DNA of 64,000 nt from Hyphomicrobium denitrificans 1NES1. Lineage in GTDB: Bacteria; Pseudomonadota; Alphaproteobacteria; Rhizobiales; Hyphomicrobiaceae. The first letter of the stretch is position 1. Every line of letters begins with the position of its first letter. The stretch lies in NCBI RefSeq assembly GCF_000230975.2, contig NC_021172.1, positions 2,976,001-3,040,000 on the forward strand. The letters are read 5' to 3'. Under the pieces are notes generated by a model. That model was not told the DNA's origin. It made no database searches and was given only the letters and a program-made list of their open reading frames with translations. Of the stretch, positions 1 to 8,839 are shown in pieces. Position numbers and translations under genes: made by a program.

Positions 1-189
1 GAAGTGCTGCTGGCGGATGAGCCGACCGGTAACGTCGACCCCCAGATGGCACGGCGATTGCTTCGCCTGTTCGTGGAATTGAACAGGCTCGGCACCTCCG
101 TCGTGATTGCGACGCACGATCATCAACTCATGCGGCAGTTCAAGGCGCCGCGCATCGAGGTGCACAGGGGCCATGTCCGGATCATCTAG
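1..189 (+). CDS. ftsE: Cell-division ATP-binding protein FtsE (C-terminal part)
   Basis: This is the last 62 residues of an ABC ATPase that enters from the left edge of the window. The Walker B and D-loop segment LLADEPTGNVDP and the H-loop ATHDHQ are visible. FtsE pairs with FtsX at the division septum and drives periplasmic peptidoglycan hydrolases. The identification rests on these motifs plus the ftsX gene immediately downstream, whose start lies inside the last codons of ftsE. The N-terminal Walker A part is outside the window. Confidence 0.9.
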   Translation, partial: EVLLADEPTGNVDPQMARRLLRLFVELNRLGTSVVIATHDHQLMRQFKAPRIEVHRGHVRII

Positions 190-1279
190 CCGCTTTCCCG
201 GACGCGCAGAGCCCGCGATTCCTATGCCGGGCTACGATCCCTACGACGAGCCGACGACGATGGTGCCGACGGAACCGGCCTATGCGCGCCAGGGTCTTTC
301 CGGCGCGCATGCGCCAGCGGGAGAGCCAACAAGCGACCTTTACGTTCCGACACGCAGCAGCGATCGCGGACGCAAGATGAAGGTCACGGCGCCCGTCGTG
401 CCGCCCGGCTCCGTGACCGGCCGCTCCTTGACGCTCGTCATCGCGATTATGTGCTTTCTCGCCTGTCTCACGGCCGGCGCGGTCTGGATGATCAAGGAAT
501 CGTCGGACGCTTGGCTTAAAGACATATCGAGCGAGGTGACCGTTCAGGTAACACCGCAGGAGAGCGGCGATACGGACAAGGCCGTCGCCGACGTCGTGAG
601 CTATCTGCGGAAGCAGCGCGGGATCGCAAACGTCCGGGCCTTGAATCTCAATGAATCCGCAGATCTCCTGCAACCTTGGCTCGGCTCGGGAGATGCGCTC
701 AAGTCGCTACCCGTGCCGCGCCTCATCGCGGTTGAGGTCGACCGGACGCAACCGCCGAATCTCGCCGAGATTGGCGGCGCTCTCGGCCGCGATTTCAAAG
801 GCGTCTCGCTCGACGATCATCGCCGCTGGCAGCAGCAAATCCGCGCAGTGACCCGGTCTCTGGCATTGGGCGGTCTTGCCATCCTCGCGCTCGTTGCCGC
901 CGCAACGACTGCGATCATCGTGTCCGCGACGCGCAGCGCCATGGCGTCGAACCGCGAGATCGTCGAAGTGCTGCACTTCGTCGGCGCCACCGACAAGTTC
1001 ATATCGCGAGAATTCGAAAAGCATTTCCTGCGCCTTGGGATAAAGGCGGGAATCGTCGGCGCGACGTGCGCGATGGTCGTCTTCATGAGTATGCCTGCAT
1101 TAACGGAACTTCTCGGCGGCGGCGCCGTCAGCGCCGTAGAGATGCAGCGACTTGTCGGCACCGGCGCGCTCGACGCGCTCGGCTACCTCATCCTCGGCCT
1201 TGTGGTCATCATCATTGCAGGACTTTGCATGGGCACCTCGCGGGTCGGCGTTCACCGTATCCTGAATGGCAAGCACTGA
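173..1279 (+). CDS. ftsX: Cell-division ABC permease FtsX
   Basis: The product is 368 residues and overlaps the ftsE end by 17 bp, the usual translational coupling of this pair. The ATG at 173 follows the purine stretch AGGGG; an ATG at 224 is an alternative. A proline-rich cytoplasmic N-terminus of about 80 residues precedes the first membrane segment (SLTLVIAIMCFLACL). An extracytoplasmic domain follows (residues about 115-220), then three further membrane segments around residues 235, 290 and 335. The layout is that of FtsX: four TM helices with a large first loop. It forms the FtsEX complex with the upstream ATPase. Confidence 0.9.
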   Translation: MSGSSSRFPGRAEPAIPMPGYDPYDEPTTMVPTEPAYARQGLSGAHAPAGEPTSDLYVPTRSSDRGRKMKVTAPVVPPGSVTGRSLTLVIAIMCFLACLTAGAVWMIKESSDAWLKDISSEVTVQVTPQESGDTDKAVADVVSYLRKQRGIANVRALNLNESADLLQPWLGSGDALKSLPVPRLIAVEVDRTQPPNLAEIGGALGRDFKGVSLDDHRRWQQQIRAVTRSLALGGLAILALVAAATTAIIVSATRSAMASNREIVEVLHFVGATDKFISREFEKHFLRLGIKAGIVGATCAMVVFMSMPALTELLGGGAVSAVEMQRLVGTGALDALGYLILGLVVIIIAGLCMGTSRVGVHRILNGKH

Positions 1280-1434
1280 TATCTGTCGGGCACATGACCA
1301 AGGGGCTTGCGACGATCGGCGAAATGCGAAATGAGAATGCGACTTGCCCGGGACATCCCGACCGACCCAACGGCGAGAGTCCGGGGAGCCCGTCGACGAC
1401 TTAATTTTCGCATCATTCGCGACCGCGACCTGCA

Positions 1435-2079
1435 ATGAAGGCACTGTTGAAAATCTTTGTTCTGCTGCTGGCGCTCGGGATCGGGGCGCTCGTCTTCGGA
1501 TTCGTGCTTTTCTCGGTGTCGGTGACACGCGACGACGTCGGCGGCTGGGACAAGGCGGACGGCATCGTGGTTCTGACCGGCGGCGACCTCAGAGTCGAAG
1601 CGGGCGCCAAGCTGATGAATGAAGGCCGGGCCAAGCGGCTGTTAATCTCAGGAGTCAATCGGAAAGTCAGGCGCGAAGAGATGCAACGGCTTCTCGGTCT
1701 CGACGCAAAGACTTTCAACTGCTGTGTCGATCTCGGCTACGAGGCGCTCGACACCGTCGGCAATGCCGACGAAACGCGCACGTGGGCCAAAAACAACAAC
1801 TATACCAAGCTGATTATCGTGACGTCGCGCTATCACATGCCGCGAAGCCTCGCCGAGCTTGCGCTCGTCATGCCGAACGTTACGCTCATTCCCTATCCCG
1901 TTACGCCGCGGCATTTTCCCGAGACCGCCTGGTGGTTGCACACGACGACGACGCGCGTTCTCGTCTCCGAATATTTGAAGTATTTGCCGGCTGTTGCACG
2001 GCTCGCGGCGCAACGCGTCCTGACTTGGCGCGATGACCGCTTCATCGCTACGGCAGGATCGAAGCGTGCCGATGGCTGA
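1435..2079 (+). CDS. YdcF/SanA-type DUF218 membrane-anchored protein
   Basis: The product is 214 residues with one N-terminal membrane helix (residues about 5-30) followed by a DUF218 domain. Typical DUF218 landmarks are DGIVVLTGG near residue 42, KRLLISG, and TSRYHMPRS near residue 137, which ends in the conserved Arg. Family members (ElyC, SanA, YdcF) act in envelope or lipid-carrier metabolism, but the reaction is not established. The gene overlaps plsC by 8 bp, so the two are almost certainly co-transcribed. A CC pair at about residue 95 is unusual but of unknown meaning. Confidence 0.8.
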   Translation: MKALLKIFVLLLALGIGALVFGFVLFSVSVTRDDVGGWDKADGIVVLTGGDLRVEAGAKLMNEGRAKRLLISGVNRKVRREEMQRLLGLDAKTFNCCVDLGYEALDTVGNADETRTWAKNNNYTKLIIVTSRYHMPRSLAELALVMPNVTLIPYPVTPRHFPETAWWLHTTTTRVLVSEYLKYLPAVARLAAQRVLTWRDDRFIATAGSKRADG

Positions 2080-2869
2080 CACCTCGAAGCCGGGGCCCGG
2101 CCCCCTCGTCATCGTGCGCTCGCTTATCTATTTCGCCGTCTTCTACGTCGTGACCACCCTCTACCTCGTGCTCGGCTCCTGGCTGCTCGTCGGACCGCGA
2201 CGGTGGGCAATGAAGGGACTGGAACTTCACGGGCGAACCTGCGTCTGGCTGCTTCGCCTGATCTGCGGCACGAAGCTCCAAGTGCGCGGTCGGCAGCACC
2301 TTCCTAAAAGCGGTTGCCTCGTCATCGCCAAACATCAATCAGCATGGGATACCTTCGGGCTCATCTCGCTCTTCCGCGACCCGGCAATCGTGCTGAAGGA
2401 CGAGCTCAAGTGGATCCCGTTCTACGGCTGGTTTTGCGTCAAGTTCGAGCATATCCTCGTCAAACGGGAGAAAGCATCCGCGGCACTGAAGGCGCTGATC
2501 CGCGACGCCAAGCAGCGCATCAGCATCGGTCGCGAGGTCGTGATTTTTCCTGAAGGGACACGCACTGTGCCGGGCTCGCCCCCAGACTACAAGCCGGGTT
2601 ACATCGCGCTTTACGAGGCTCTCAACGTCGTCACCGTTCCGATGGCGCTGAACTCGGGCCTGTTCTGGCCGCGACGAAGCCTGTGGCGCTATCCCGGCAC
2701 GATCGTCGTCGAGTTTCTGCCGTCCCTGCCGCCGGGTTTGCCACGTGCTGAATTCCGTACCCGCATCGAGACAGCCATTGAAGACGCGAGCCGGCAGCTC
2801 ATCAAGGAAGCGGCGATGGCGCCGTCACCGCCGCCCCTGGCACGCGAGGCTACGCGCGCATCGGCTTGA
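2072..2869 (+). CDS. plsC: 1-acyl-sn-glycerol-3-phosphate acyltransferase
   Basis: The product is 265 residues. The acyltransferase signature HQSAWD (H88 to D93, the HX4D catalytic motif) and the phosphate-binding block FPEGTRTVPG near residue 160 are both present. A hydrophobic N-terminal helix (residues about 12-40) anchors it to the inner membrane. It acylates lysophosphatidate to phosphatidate. The ATG at 2072 was chosen because it overlaps the stop of the preceding DUF218 gene by 8 bp and gives the usual PlsC length. The C-terminus is rich in Ala and Pro. Confidence 0.9.
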   Translation: MADTSKPGPGPLVIVRSLIYFAVFYVVTTLYLVLGSWLLVGPRRWAMKGLELHGRTCVWLLRLICGTKLQVRGRQHLPKSGCLVIAKHQSAWDTFGLISLFRDPAIVLKDELKWIPFYGWFCVKFEHILVKREKASAALKALIRDAKQRISIGREVVIFPEGTRTVPGSPPDYKPGYIALYEALNVVTVPMALNSGLFWPRRSLWRYPGTIVVEFLPSLPPGLPRAEFRTRIETAIEDASRQLIKEAAMAPSPPPLAREATRASA

Positions 2870-2891
2870 CGTTCCGTCGTCCACTTCGGCC

Positions 2892-3212
2892 TCAGTCGGA
2901 ACTCGACAGTTTCATCAAAGCGATCCCGCCAACGATGAGCGTGGCGGCGAAAAATCGCATCAGCGCCGCCTCTTCGCCGAGAACCGTGACTCCGAGCAGA
3001 AATGCGCCGACCGAGCCAATTCCCGTCCAGACGACATACGCGCTGCTAAGCGGCAGCGTCTTCATCGACAGCGACAGCAGAACGACGCTGCCAAGCATCG
3101 CAACAGCGGTGATCACCGTCGGCCAAAGCAAGGTGAAACCGTCCGACTTCTTCATGTAGAACGCCCAGACGGTTTCGAGCAGTCCCGCGGAAATGAGAAA
3201 AACCCAGGCCAT
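2892..3212 (-). CDS. gdx: SMR-family guanidinium exporter (Gdx/SugE type)
   Basis: The product is 106 residues with four predicted TM helices, the size of small multidrug resistance proteins. The start MAWVFLISAGLLETVWAF carries the essential glutamate E13 of helix 1 and the GLLE..W signature of the SugE/Gdx subgroup. Gdx proteins exchange guanidinium for protons as antiparallel dimers. The start at 3212 is preceded by a strong AAGGAGG site. Two ACGR-loop hairpins directly upstream form a guanidine-II riboswitch, which independently supports guanidinium as substrate. Confidence 0.9.
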   Translation of the reverse strand: MAWVFLISAGLLETVWAFYMKKSDGFTLLWPTVITAVAMLGSVVLLSLSMKTLPLSSAYVVWTGIGSVGAFLLGVTVLGEEAALMRFFAATLIVGGIALMKLSSSD

Positions 3213-3229
3213 GTCCGGCCTCCTTTTGA

Positions 3230-3282
3230 GGGCCGGGTCGTCCCGGTCGTTGATGCATTGATGGAGAGGCCGTCCTCCCTTC
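3230..3282 (-). promoter_or_regulatory. Guanidine-II (mini-ykkC) riboswitch
   Basis: Read on the minus strand, two short hairpins with ACGR tetraloops stand in tandem before the exporter. The first is GGGAGG-ACGG-CCTCTC (3279-3264, 6 bp with one wobble). The second is CCGGG-ACGA-CCCGG (3246-3233, 5 bp). A 17-nt linker separates them. The Shine-Dalgarno AAGGAGG lies just after the second hairpin. Two ACGR hairpins before an SMR gene are the defining features of guanidine-II RNA, which turns expression on when guanidinium binds the loops. CCTC in the first hairpin could pair with the ribosome site when ligand is absent (inference). Confidence 0.88.
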
Positions 3283-3362
3283 ATCGCCAGATAACCTGCT
3301 TCGAGGCCGTTTCAAAGACGTTGAAGCGCTTCACAGAGATTCGGCGGGCGATACGAAATCGA

Positions 3363-3391
3363 TTGACACGATGGCCCTTAGAACATAACAT
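3363..3391 (+). promoter_or_regulatory. Candidate promoter of nrdJ
   Basis: A perfect -35 box TTGACA (3363-3368) is followed after 17 bp by TAACAT (3386-3391), which matches four of six positions of the -10 consensus. Transcription would start near 3398 and leave a leader of about 43 nt before the nrdJ ATG. No Shine-Dalgarno is apparent there. The call comes from the sequence alone. Confidence 0.4.
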
Positions 3392-3440
3392 GAACATGAA
3401 TTGAAAATGGACTTTTCTGACCCCATATTCTGTCCTCCCA

Positions 3441-5873
3441 ATGAGCGCGATTTTTTCAGGTTTGCCCGCGATTTCCGACGCTATCTGGCGGCGTAAATAC
3501 CGCTTTGCCGGATCACCGAGCGTCGCTGCCGACCAGACGCTTGAAGATACTTTCCGGCGCGTGGCTTCGGCGGCAGCGACCGTCGAAAAGGGCGGGAAGC
3601 GCCAGCAGCAGAAATGGGCAAATACATTTTACGAGGCGATGGCCGATTTCGGCTTTCAGCCGGCCGGGCGAATTCTGGCCGGCGCAGGCACCGACCGCAA
3701 CGTAACCCTCTTCAATTGCTTCGTGCTGGGTGAAATCGCCGACGATCTTTCGAGCATTTTCGAGAGCGTCAAGGAAGCGGCATTGACGATGCAGGCCGGC
3801 GGCGGCATCGGGCACGATTTCTCGACCCTCCGGCCGCGCGGCGCGCCCGTCAAGAGCATCGGCGCCGATGCCTCGGGCCCTATCAGCTTCATGGACGTCT
3901 GGGACGCCATGTGCCGTACGATCATGTCGGCCGGGCAACGGCGCGGCGCGATGATGGCGACGCTCCGATGCGATCATCCGGACATCGAAGCGTTCATCAC
4001 GGCGAAAGCAGACTCCCAACGTCTCCGGAATTTCAATCTGTCGGTTCTCGTCACTGACGCCTTCATGGATGCCGTGCGACGCGGTGCATCGTGGGACCTC
4101 GTCTTTGCCGGCAAGGTCTACAAGACGATTCCCGCGCGGGCGTTGTGGGACCAGATCATGCGCGCGACGTTCGATTATGCCGAGCCAGGCGTAATCTTCA
4201 TCGATCGTGTCAACGCAGCCAACAATCTTCAATATTGCGAGACGATTTCGGCGACGAACCCGTGCGGAGAACAGCCGCTGCCCCCTTATGGCGCGTGTCT
4301 TCTCGGCTCGATCAATCTGGCGCGTCTCGTCGAAGAGCCGTTTACCGCGACGGCGCAGATCGACATCGCGAAACTCGAAGCGCGCGTTGCGACGGCCGTT
4401 CGCTTCCTCGATAACGTCATCGACATTTCGCGTTATCCGCTGCCGCAGCAGGCGCAGGAAGCGCGCGCGAAGCGACGCATTGGCCTCGGCGTGACCGGGC
4501 TCGCGGATGCACTGATTTTCCTTGGCCTGCCTTATGGCAGCGCGGCGGCGCGCGAAAAGGCGGCGCATTGGATGGCGATCATCCAGAATGCCGCTTATCG
4601 GGCGAGCGCTGCGCTTGCCGCCGAGAAGGGGCCATTCCCGCTTTATGACGCAGAGGCTTTGCTCGCGCGCCCGAACATCGGGCGTCTCGACAAGGACGTG
4701 CGCGAGGCGATTGCGGCGAACGGACTGCGCCATGGCTGCCTCACGTCGATTGCACCGACGGGGACGATCTCGCTGCTCGCAGGCAACGTGTCGAGCGGCG
4801 TCGAACCCGTGTTCGATTTCGTTTTCCGGCGGCGCGTTCTCAATGACGGCAAGACCGCAGACGAGGAAACGGTCGAGGACTTCGCGCACCGCACGTTCCG
4901 CGACGCCTTCGGAGACGACGTGGCGCTTCCGGAAGCCTTCGTAACGGCGGAGACTCTGGCGCCATCGGAGCACGTCGCGATGCAAGCGGCGCTGCAGCCT
5001 TATGTCGACAGCGCCATTTCGAAGACGATCAATTGCCCGGAAGACATCAGCTTCGAGAGTTTTCGCGACGTCTATCTCGAAGCTTACGATTCCGGCCTCA
5101 AGGGCTGCACGACGTATCGCCCGAATGCCATCACCGGCGCCGTGCTGTCGCGCGAAACACTCGCGACCGGCGAAGAGAGGGTGGACGTGGGTAAGGGCGA
5201 AGCCCTTGCACTCGACAAACCGTCTCTCATCAACATGCCGGTTGAAGACCCAGCGACGCCGGGCATCGTCTATATGACGAAACCGCTCGAGCGCGACGCG
5301 GCACTCGAAGGCGTGACGTACAAGATCAAATGGCCCGCAAGCGCGCATGCGCTTTACGTCACGATCAACGATATCGTGCGCGATGGGCGCAGGCGCCCAT
5401 TCGAAGTTTTCATCAACACGAAGAACCTCGAGCACTACGCGTGGACGGTGGCTCTGACACGGATGATCAGCGCCGTGTTCCGCCGCGGTGGCGACGTCGC
5501 ATTCGTTGCCGAAGAATTAAAAGCCGTTTTCGATCCCGAGGGCGGCCGCTGGATGGGTGGGCGTTACGTTCCGAGCCTGCTCGCGGCCATCGGGGATGTC
5601 ATCGAGGAGCACATGCTTCGGATCGGCTTCCTGAACCGCGACGAGCCGGAACGCGCAGACGATGATGATGTTCATCGGCGCCCGGTAGCACTTGCCCGAG
5701 GCTCAGCGCACGGCCCGGGGGCGCATCTCACGGAGACGTCGCGCGATAACGACCTGCCCCATTCCGCGCCGATCTCCGGCGCGCGGATCTGCCCGCGATG
5801 TGGAGACCGGGCGTTGCGGCGCGTCGAAGGCTGCTGGACATGCGCGAGTTGCATGTATTCGCGCTGCGGCTGA
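3441..5873 (+). CDS. nrdJ: Adenosylcobalamin-dependent (class II) ribonucleotide reductase
   Basis: The product is 810 residues and reduces ribonucleotides to deoxyribonucleotides using a B12-derived thiyl radical, without needing oxygen. The active-site segment NPCGEQPLPPYG holds the catalytic N273-C275-E277 triad. The glycine-rich segment MQAGGGIGHDFS and the phosphate-site loop APTGTISLL are also present. Residues about 620-730 look like a TSCPD domain. The C-terminus has two cysteine pairs (C784/C787 and C798/C801) and further Cys at 804 and 809, suiting thioredoxin-dependent re-reduction and possibly metal binding. It is shorter than many rhizobial NrdJ proteins. No cobalamin riboswitch is visible upstream. 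Confidence 0.93.
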   Translation: MSAIFSGLPAISDAIWRRKYRFAGSPSVAADQTLEDTFRRVASAAATVEKGGKRQQQKWANTFYEAMADFGFQPAGRILAGAGTDRNVTLFNCFVLGEIADDLSSIFESVKEAALTMQAGGGIGHDFSTLRPRGAPVKSIGADASGPISFMDVWDAMCRTIMSAGQRRGAMMATLRCDHPDIEAFITAKADSQRLRNFNLSVLVTDAFMDAVRRGASWDLVFAGKVYKTIPARALWDQIMRATFDYAEPGVIFIDRVNAANNLQYCETISATNPCGEQPLPPYGACLLGSINLARLVEEPFTATAQIDIAKLEARVATAVRFLDNVIDISRYPLPQQAQEARAKRRIGLGVTGLADALIFLGLPYGSAAAREKAAHWMAIIQNAAYRASAALAAEKGPFPLYDAEALLARPNIGRLDKDVREAIAANGLRHGCLTSIAPTGTISLLAGNVSSGVEPVFDFVFRRRVLNDGKTADEETVEDFAHRTFRDAFGDDVALPEAFVTAETLAPSEHVAMQAALQPYVDSAISKTINCPEDISFESFRDVYLEAYDSGLKGCTTYRPNAITGAVLSRETLATGEERVDVGKGEALALDKPSLINMPVEDPATPGIVYMTKPLERDAALEGVTYKIKWPASAHALYVTINDIVRDGRRRPFEVFINTKNLEHYAWTVALTRMISAVFRRGGDVAFVAEELKAVFDPEGGRWMGGRYVPSLLAAIGDVIEEHMLRIGFLNRDEPERADDDDVHRRPVALARGSAHGPGAHLTETSRDNDLPHSAPISGARICPRCGDRALRRVEGCWTCASCMYSRCG

Positions 5874-6183
5874 GTCCATGCATTAATGGATTGCTACGCC
5901 GCGTATCGGCCAGCGTGGCCGCCGCCGCAGGACGGCCTCAATTCTGCACCGGCAAATGTCCCGACCGTTAGCAGATGTTGATATTTGCGCGCCCGTTTCC
6001 CGCCAATGCTCAGGCGGAGTGTGCGTAATCCGCGTGGTTCTCAACACTTCATTGACCAAGTGCGCTCGGGTTTGGCGAGCCGGTCAAATTTTCGATCCAA
6101 AGTTCACGATTCCTCACATCCCAGCGGGGTAAGACAAACGCAAAGAAATCTACGGCGAAGTTCGCCGATCAGGGATGTGCGTT
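5874..6183. other. Intergenic region without a recognisable gene
   Basis: These 310 bp between nrdJ and the next gene show no convincing open frame, tRNA or strong hairpin with a T-run. A short inverted repeat (TCCAT/ATGGA) lies just after the nrdJ stop. The right end should carry the promoter of the following gene, but no clear -35/-10 pair stands out. Confidence 0.5.
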
Positions 6184-6609
6184 ATGAGTGCCGAGATCAT
6201 CTGGCTTGCCGACGTCCGTACGCGTCGCACCAGCAAGGAAGCCAGCCCGCCGTTCGAAGACGCGGCACCGACAGTTTCGGAAAATCCGCCGCGATTTCAT
6301 TTTTGGACGGGCGCGTCGGGCAAGCGCTACGTACACACCGTTTATAGTCTCTTCGACTGCCCGGCGATCGAGGACGCCAACTACATTCTCGTTCGCCGCA
6401 CGAATAAAGCGACCCGCGCCGTGCTTGCCATCGGCCGCCTGCGCAATCAGAACGCGTCATTGAACTTGGCGGAAATCCGTCAGCATGCTTCGGCTCTCGG
6501 CGCCGACGAAGTGCATGTTCATCTGCTCGCGGCTTCGGAGCAGGAAGCCCTGGCCGTGGAAGAGGATCTCATCACCGCACAATTCACGGCCGGACCGCGC
6601 TCCGCGTAA
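6184..6609 (+). CDS. Conserved hypothetical protein, possibly GIY-YIG-like
   Basis: The product is 141 residues. The ATG at 6184 follows AGGGA at 8 nt spacing. I do not recognise a named family. After a polar N-terminus the protein has FHFWTGASGKRYVHTVYSL and then a block NYILVRR...VLAIGR, which resembles the beta-hairpin of GIY-YIG folds. It ends with an acidic helix QEALAVEEDLITAQ. The spacing and the late glutamate are only suggestive, and key catalytic residues are not evident. It stands alone between nrdJ and the convergent tyrA. Confidence 0.65.
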   Translation: MSAEIIWLADVRTRRTSKEASPPFEDAAPTVSENPPRFHFWTGASGKRYVHTVYSLFDCPAIEDANYILVRRTNKATRAVLAIGRLRNQNASLNLAEIRQHASALGADEVHVHLLAASEQEALAVEEDLITAQFTAGPRSA

Positions 6610-6626
6610 AGTCAGGGTCACCAGCG

Positions 6627-7589
6627 CTAACGTTGCGGCGCTTTTGCGTCGCTCGTCGCGCGGCGGCCGAAATCCGGCTGCGGCGTATCCTGGTTGGCGT
6701 GGATCACGCCGCGCCGAATCGCACGAGCCTCACTGAACAGCTTCTCCAGCGTCGCGCCGTCTCCGAAGCGGATGGCTCGCTGAAGTGCGGTCAAATCCTC
6801 CGAGAAGCGGCCGAGCATCTCAAGCACCGCTTCCTTGTTGTTCAAAAAGACATCCCTCCACATCACCGGGTCGGATGCTGCGATACGCGTGAAATCGCGG
6901 AACCCGCCGGCGGAAAACTTAATGACTTCCTTGTCCGTCACGCGCTCGAGGTGTGCGGCCGTGTTGACGATGTTGTAAGCGATAAGATGCGGCACATGGC
7001 TCGTGATCGCGAGCACCATGTCATGATGCTCCGGCGACATGATCTCGACCTCCGAGCCGAGCCGCTGCCAGAATTCCTGGAGCTTCGCGAGAGCCGATTT
7101 GTCGACATCCTCGCCCGGCGTCAGAATGCACCAGCGTCCATCAAAGAGCTCGGCAAATCCTGCGTCCGGTCCCGACTGCTCGGTGCCGGCGACCGGATGG
7201 CCTGCGATGAAGTGCACGCCTTGAGGCATATGAGGCGCGATATCGCGCACGGCGGCGCTCTTAACCGAACCGACGTCCGAGACAATTGCTCCCTTCTCCA
7301 GGTGTGGGCCGATGGTCTTTGCGATATCGGCGTACGTGCCGACCGGCGAGCACAGGATGACGAGATCGGCACCGCGCACCGCATCGGCAGGCTCCGCGTA
7401 CATCTTCGCAACGAGGCCAAGCTCTTCGGCCCGTTTGCGCGTTCCGGGCGTCGGGGAGGCGCCGACGATGTCTCCGACCAATCCGGCACGGCGCGCGGCG
7501 TGACTGATCGATGAGCCAATGAGCCCGACGCCGATCAGCGCCAAGCGCTTGAATATCGGTTCGCCAGCGCGTCCCACAGCATTTTCCAT
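6627..7589 (-). CDS. tyrA: Prephenate/arogenate dehydrogenase
   Basis: The product is 320 residues and catalyses oxidative decarboxylation in tyrosine synthesis. The N-terminal Rossmann motif GVGLIGSS binds NAD(P). The segment HPVAGTEQSGPDAG is the typical substrate-site block of this family, and SHVPHLIAYNIV follows in the helical C-terminal domain. The ATG at 7589 shares one base with the hisC stop (TGATG), so translation of the two is coupled. A TTG at 7592 is less likely. No ACT domain is present, so feedback control by that route is not expected. Confidence 0.9.
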   Translation of the reverse strand: MENAVGRAGEPIFKRLALIGVGLIGSSISHAARRAGLVGDIVGASPTPGTRKRAEELGLVAKMYAEPADAVRGADLVILCSPVGTYADIAKTIGPHLEKGAIVSDVGSVKSAAVRDIAPHMPQGVHFIAGHPVAGTEQSGPDAGFAELFDGRWCILTPGEDVDKSALAKLQEFWQRLGSEVEIMSPEHHDMVLAITSHVPHLIAYNIVNTAAHLERVTDKEVIKFSAGGFRDFTRIAASDPVMWRDVFLNNKEAVLEMLGRFSEDLTALQRAIRFGDGATLEKLFSEARAIRRGVIHANQDTPQPDFGRRATSDAKAPQR

Positions 7590-8692
7590 CAAGCCGCGCC
7601 CTTCAGAAATTGCGCCAGCGCCGCGATGGCGCGCCTGTTGTCATCTTCCGATCCGATTGTCATGCGCAGCGCGTTGGGGAAGCCGTAAGCGCCGACCTTC
7701 CGCAGGATGACGCCTTGCGACTTCAGGTACTCGTCAGCCGCCGCCGCGTTCTTGCCGCCGTTCTCCTTGAAGTGAAAGAGGACGAAATTGGCGACGCTCG
7801 GAGTCACATCGAGGCCGAGTTTCGTCAGCTCTCGTACGACCCATGGCAGCCACTCGTCGTTGTGACGCTTGGCGCGTTCCATGTGCTCGATATCATCGAT
7901 CGCAGCTGCGCCGCTGGCGATGGCGGGCGCAGACAAATTGAACGGCCCGCGAATGCGATTGAGCACGTTGGCAACGTTCGCCGGGCAGTAGGCCCAGCCG
8001 ATGCGCAATGCCGCGAGGCCGTGGATTTTCGAGAACGTCCGCGTCATCACGGTGTTCGTCGTCGTCGCAACGAGTTCGAGTCCCGCCTCATAATCATTGC
8101 GGCTGACGTATTCGGCATAGGCGGCGTCGAGGACGAGCAGAATGTCGTCGCGGAGGCCTGCTCGCAGGCGGCGGACTTCCTCGATCGGGATGTAAGTGCC
8201 GGTCGGGTTGTTCGGGTTGGCGATGAATACGACCCGCGTCCGCGGCGTGACGCGCTCAAGGATCGCATCGACGTCGGTTTTCAGGTCGCGTTCCGGCGCC
8301 ACGACCGGCGTCGCGCCGTTCGTCAGGATAGCAATGCGATAAACGAGGAAGCCATGCTCTGTGTAGATCGCTTCGTCGCCTGGGCCGAGGTAGCCACGCG
8401 CAAGCAAACCCAGAAGCTCATCGGAACCCGAGCCACAGACGATTCGTGCGGCATCGAGGCCATAGCGGCGCGCCAAAGCATTGCGCAAGAGCAACGCCTG
8501 CCCATCCGGATATCGTTCAAGCTCGGACGCAGCGGCCTTGAAGGCGGCGATGGCGTTCGGACTCGGACCTAGCGGCGTTTCGTTCGATGACAGCTTCGCC
8601 GGCTTGATGTCGCCCACTGCCCTGCTCTCGCCGGGGACATAGGCCTCAATGCTCAGAATGCCTGGGCGTGCAATTGGCGCCGTCGTTACCAT
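7589..8692 (-). CDS. hisC: Histidinol-phosphate aminotransferase (aromatic aminotransferase)
   Basis: The product is 367 residues and is a fold-type I PLP enzyme. NETPLGPSP near the N-terminus, NPNNPTGT near residue 160 and [15 protein letters not shown] (PLP lysine in the SK) are all present. In alphaproteobacteria, a hisC copy next to tyrA usually serves phenylalanine/tyrosine synthesis as well as histidine. The context with tyrA here supports that dual role (inference). The start is the ATG at 8692, divergent from metX. Confidence 0.9.
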   Translation of the reverse strand: MVTTAPIARPGILSIEAYVPGESRAVGDIKPAKLSSNETPLGPSPNAIAAFKAAASELERYPDGQALLLRNALARRYGLDAARIVCGSGSDELLGLLARGYLGPGDEAIYTEHGFLVYRIAILTNGATPVVAPERDLKTDVDAILERVTPRTRVVFIANPNNPTGTYIPIEEVRRLRAGLRDDILLVLDAAYAEYVSRNDYEAGLELVATTTNTVMTRTFSKIHGLAALRIGWAYCPANVANVLNRIRGPFNLSAPAIASGAAAIDDIEHMERAKRHNDEWLPWVVRELTKLGLDVTPSVANFVLFHFKENGGKNAAAADEYLKSQGVILRKVGAYGFPNALRMTIGSEDDNRRAIAALAQFLKGAA

Positions 8693-8768
8693 ATTCGTCT
8701 CGAACTATTGTAAGGATTTGCCGTCAGCGGGCGCATTGATAGGGTCTTCACCAGTTGAAATCAAAGTT

Positions 8769-8782
8769 TAAAGTTGACTTTA
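8769..8782. promoter_or_regulatory. 14-bp inverted repeat upstream of metX
   Basis: TAAAGT-TG-ACTTTA is a perfect palindrome apart from its 2-nt centre. It lies in the short divergent region between hisC and metX. A further AAAGT stands just to its left. It could be an operator shared by both genes, and it contains a TTGACT that could serve as a -35 box. No known regulator is assigned. Confidence 0.4.
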
Positions 8783-8839
8783 ATGACAGCAGGCCTAGCA
8801 AGCCGCCAAACTCTTCACCCCCGGATTCCGGCCGACTCG

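Noticed and set aside
3283..3440. Cobalamin riboswitch before nrdJ
   Set aside because: The region is too short and lacks the B12-box sequence; only a promoter-like pair is seen.
3513..5435. A 640-residue open frame antisense to nrdJ
   Set aside because: It is the mirror of a strong GC-rich gene; the peptide is Arg-rich with no domain, and nrdJ on the other strand is unmistakable.
8693..8839. SAM-II or other SAM riboswitch before metX
   Set aside because: The conserved pseudoknot blocks of SAM-II are not found in this short divergent region.
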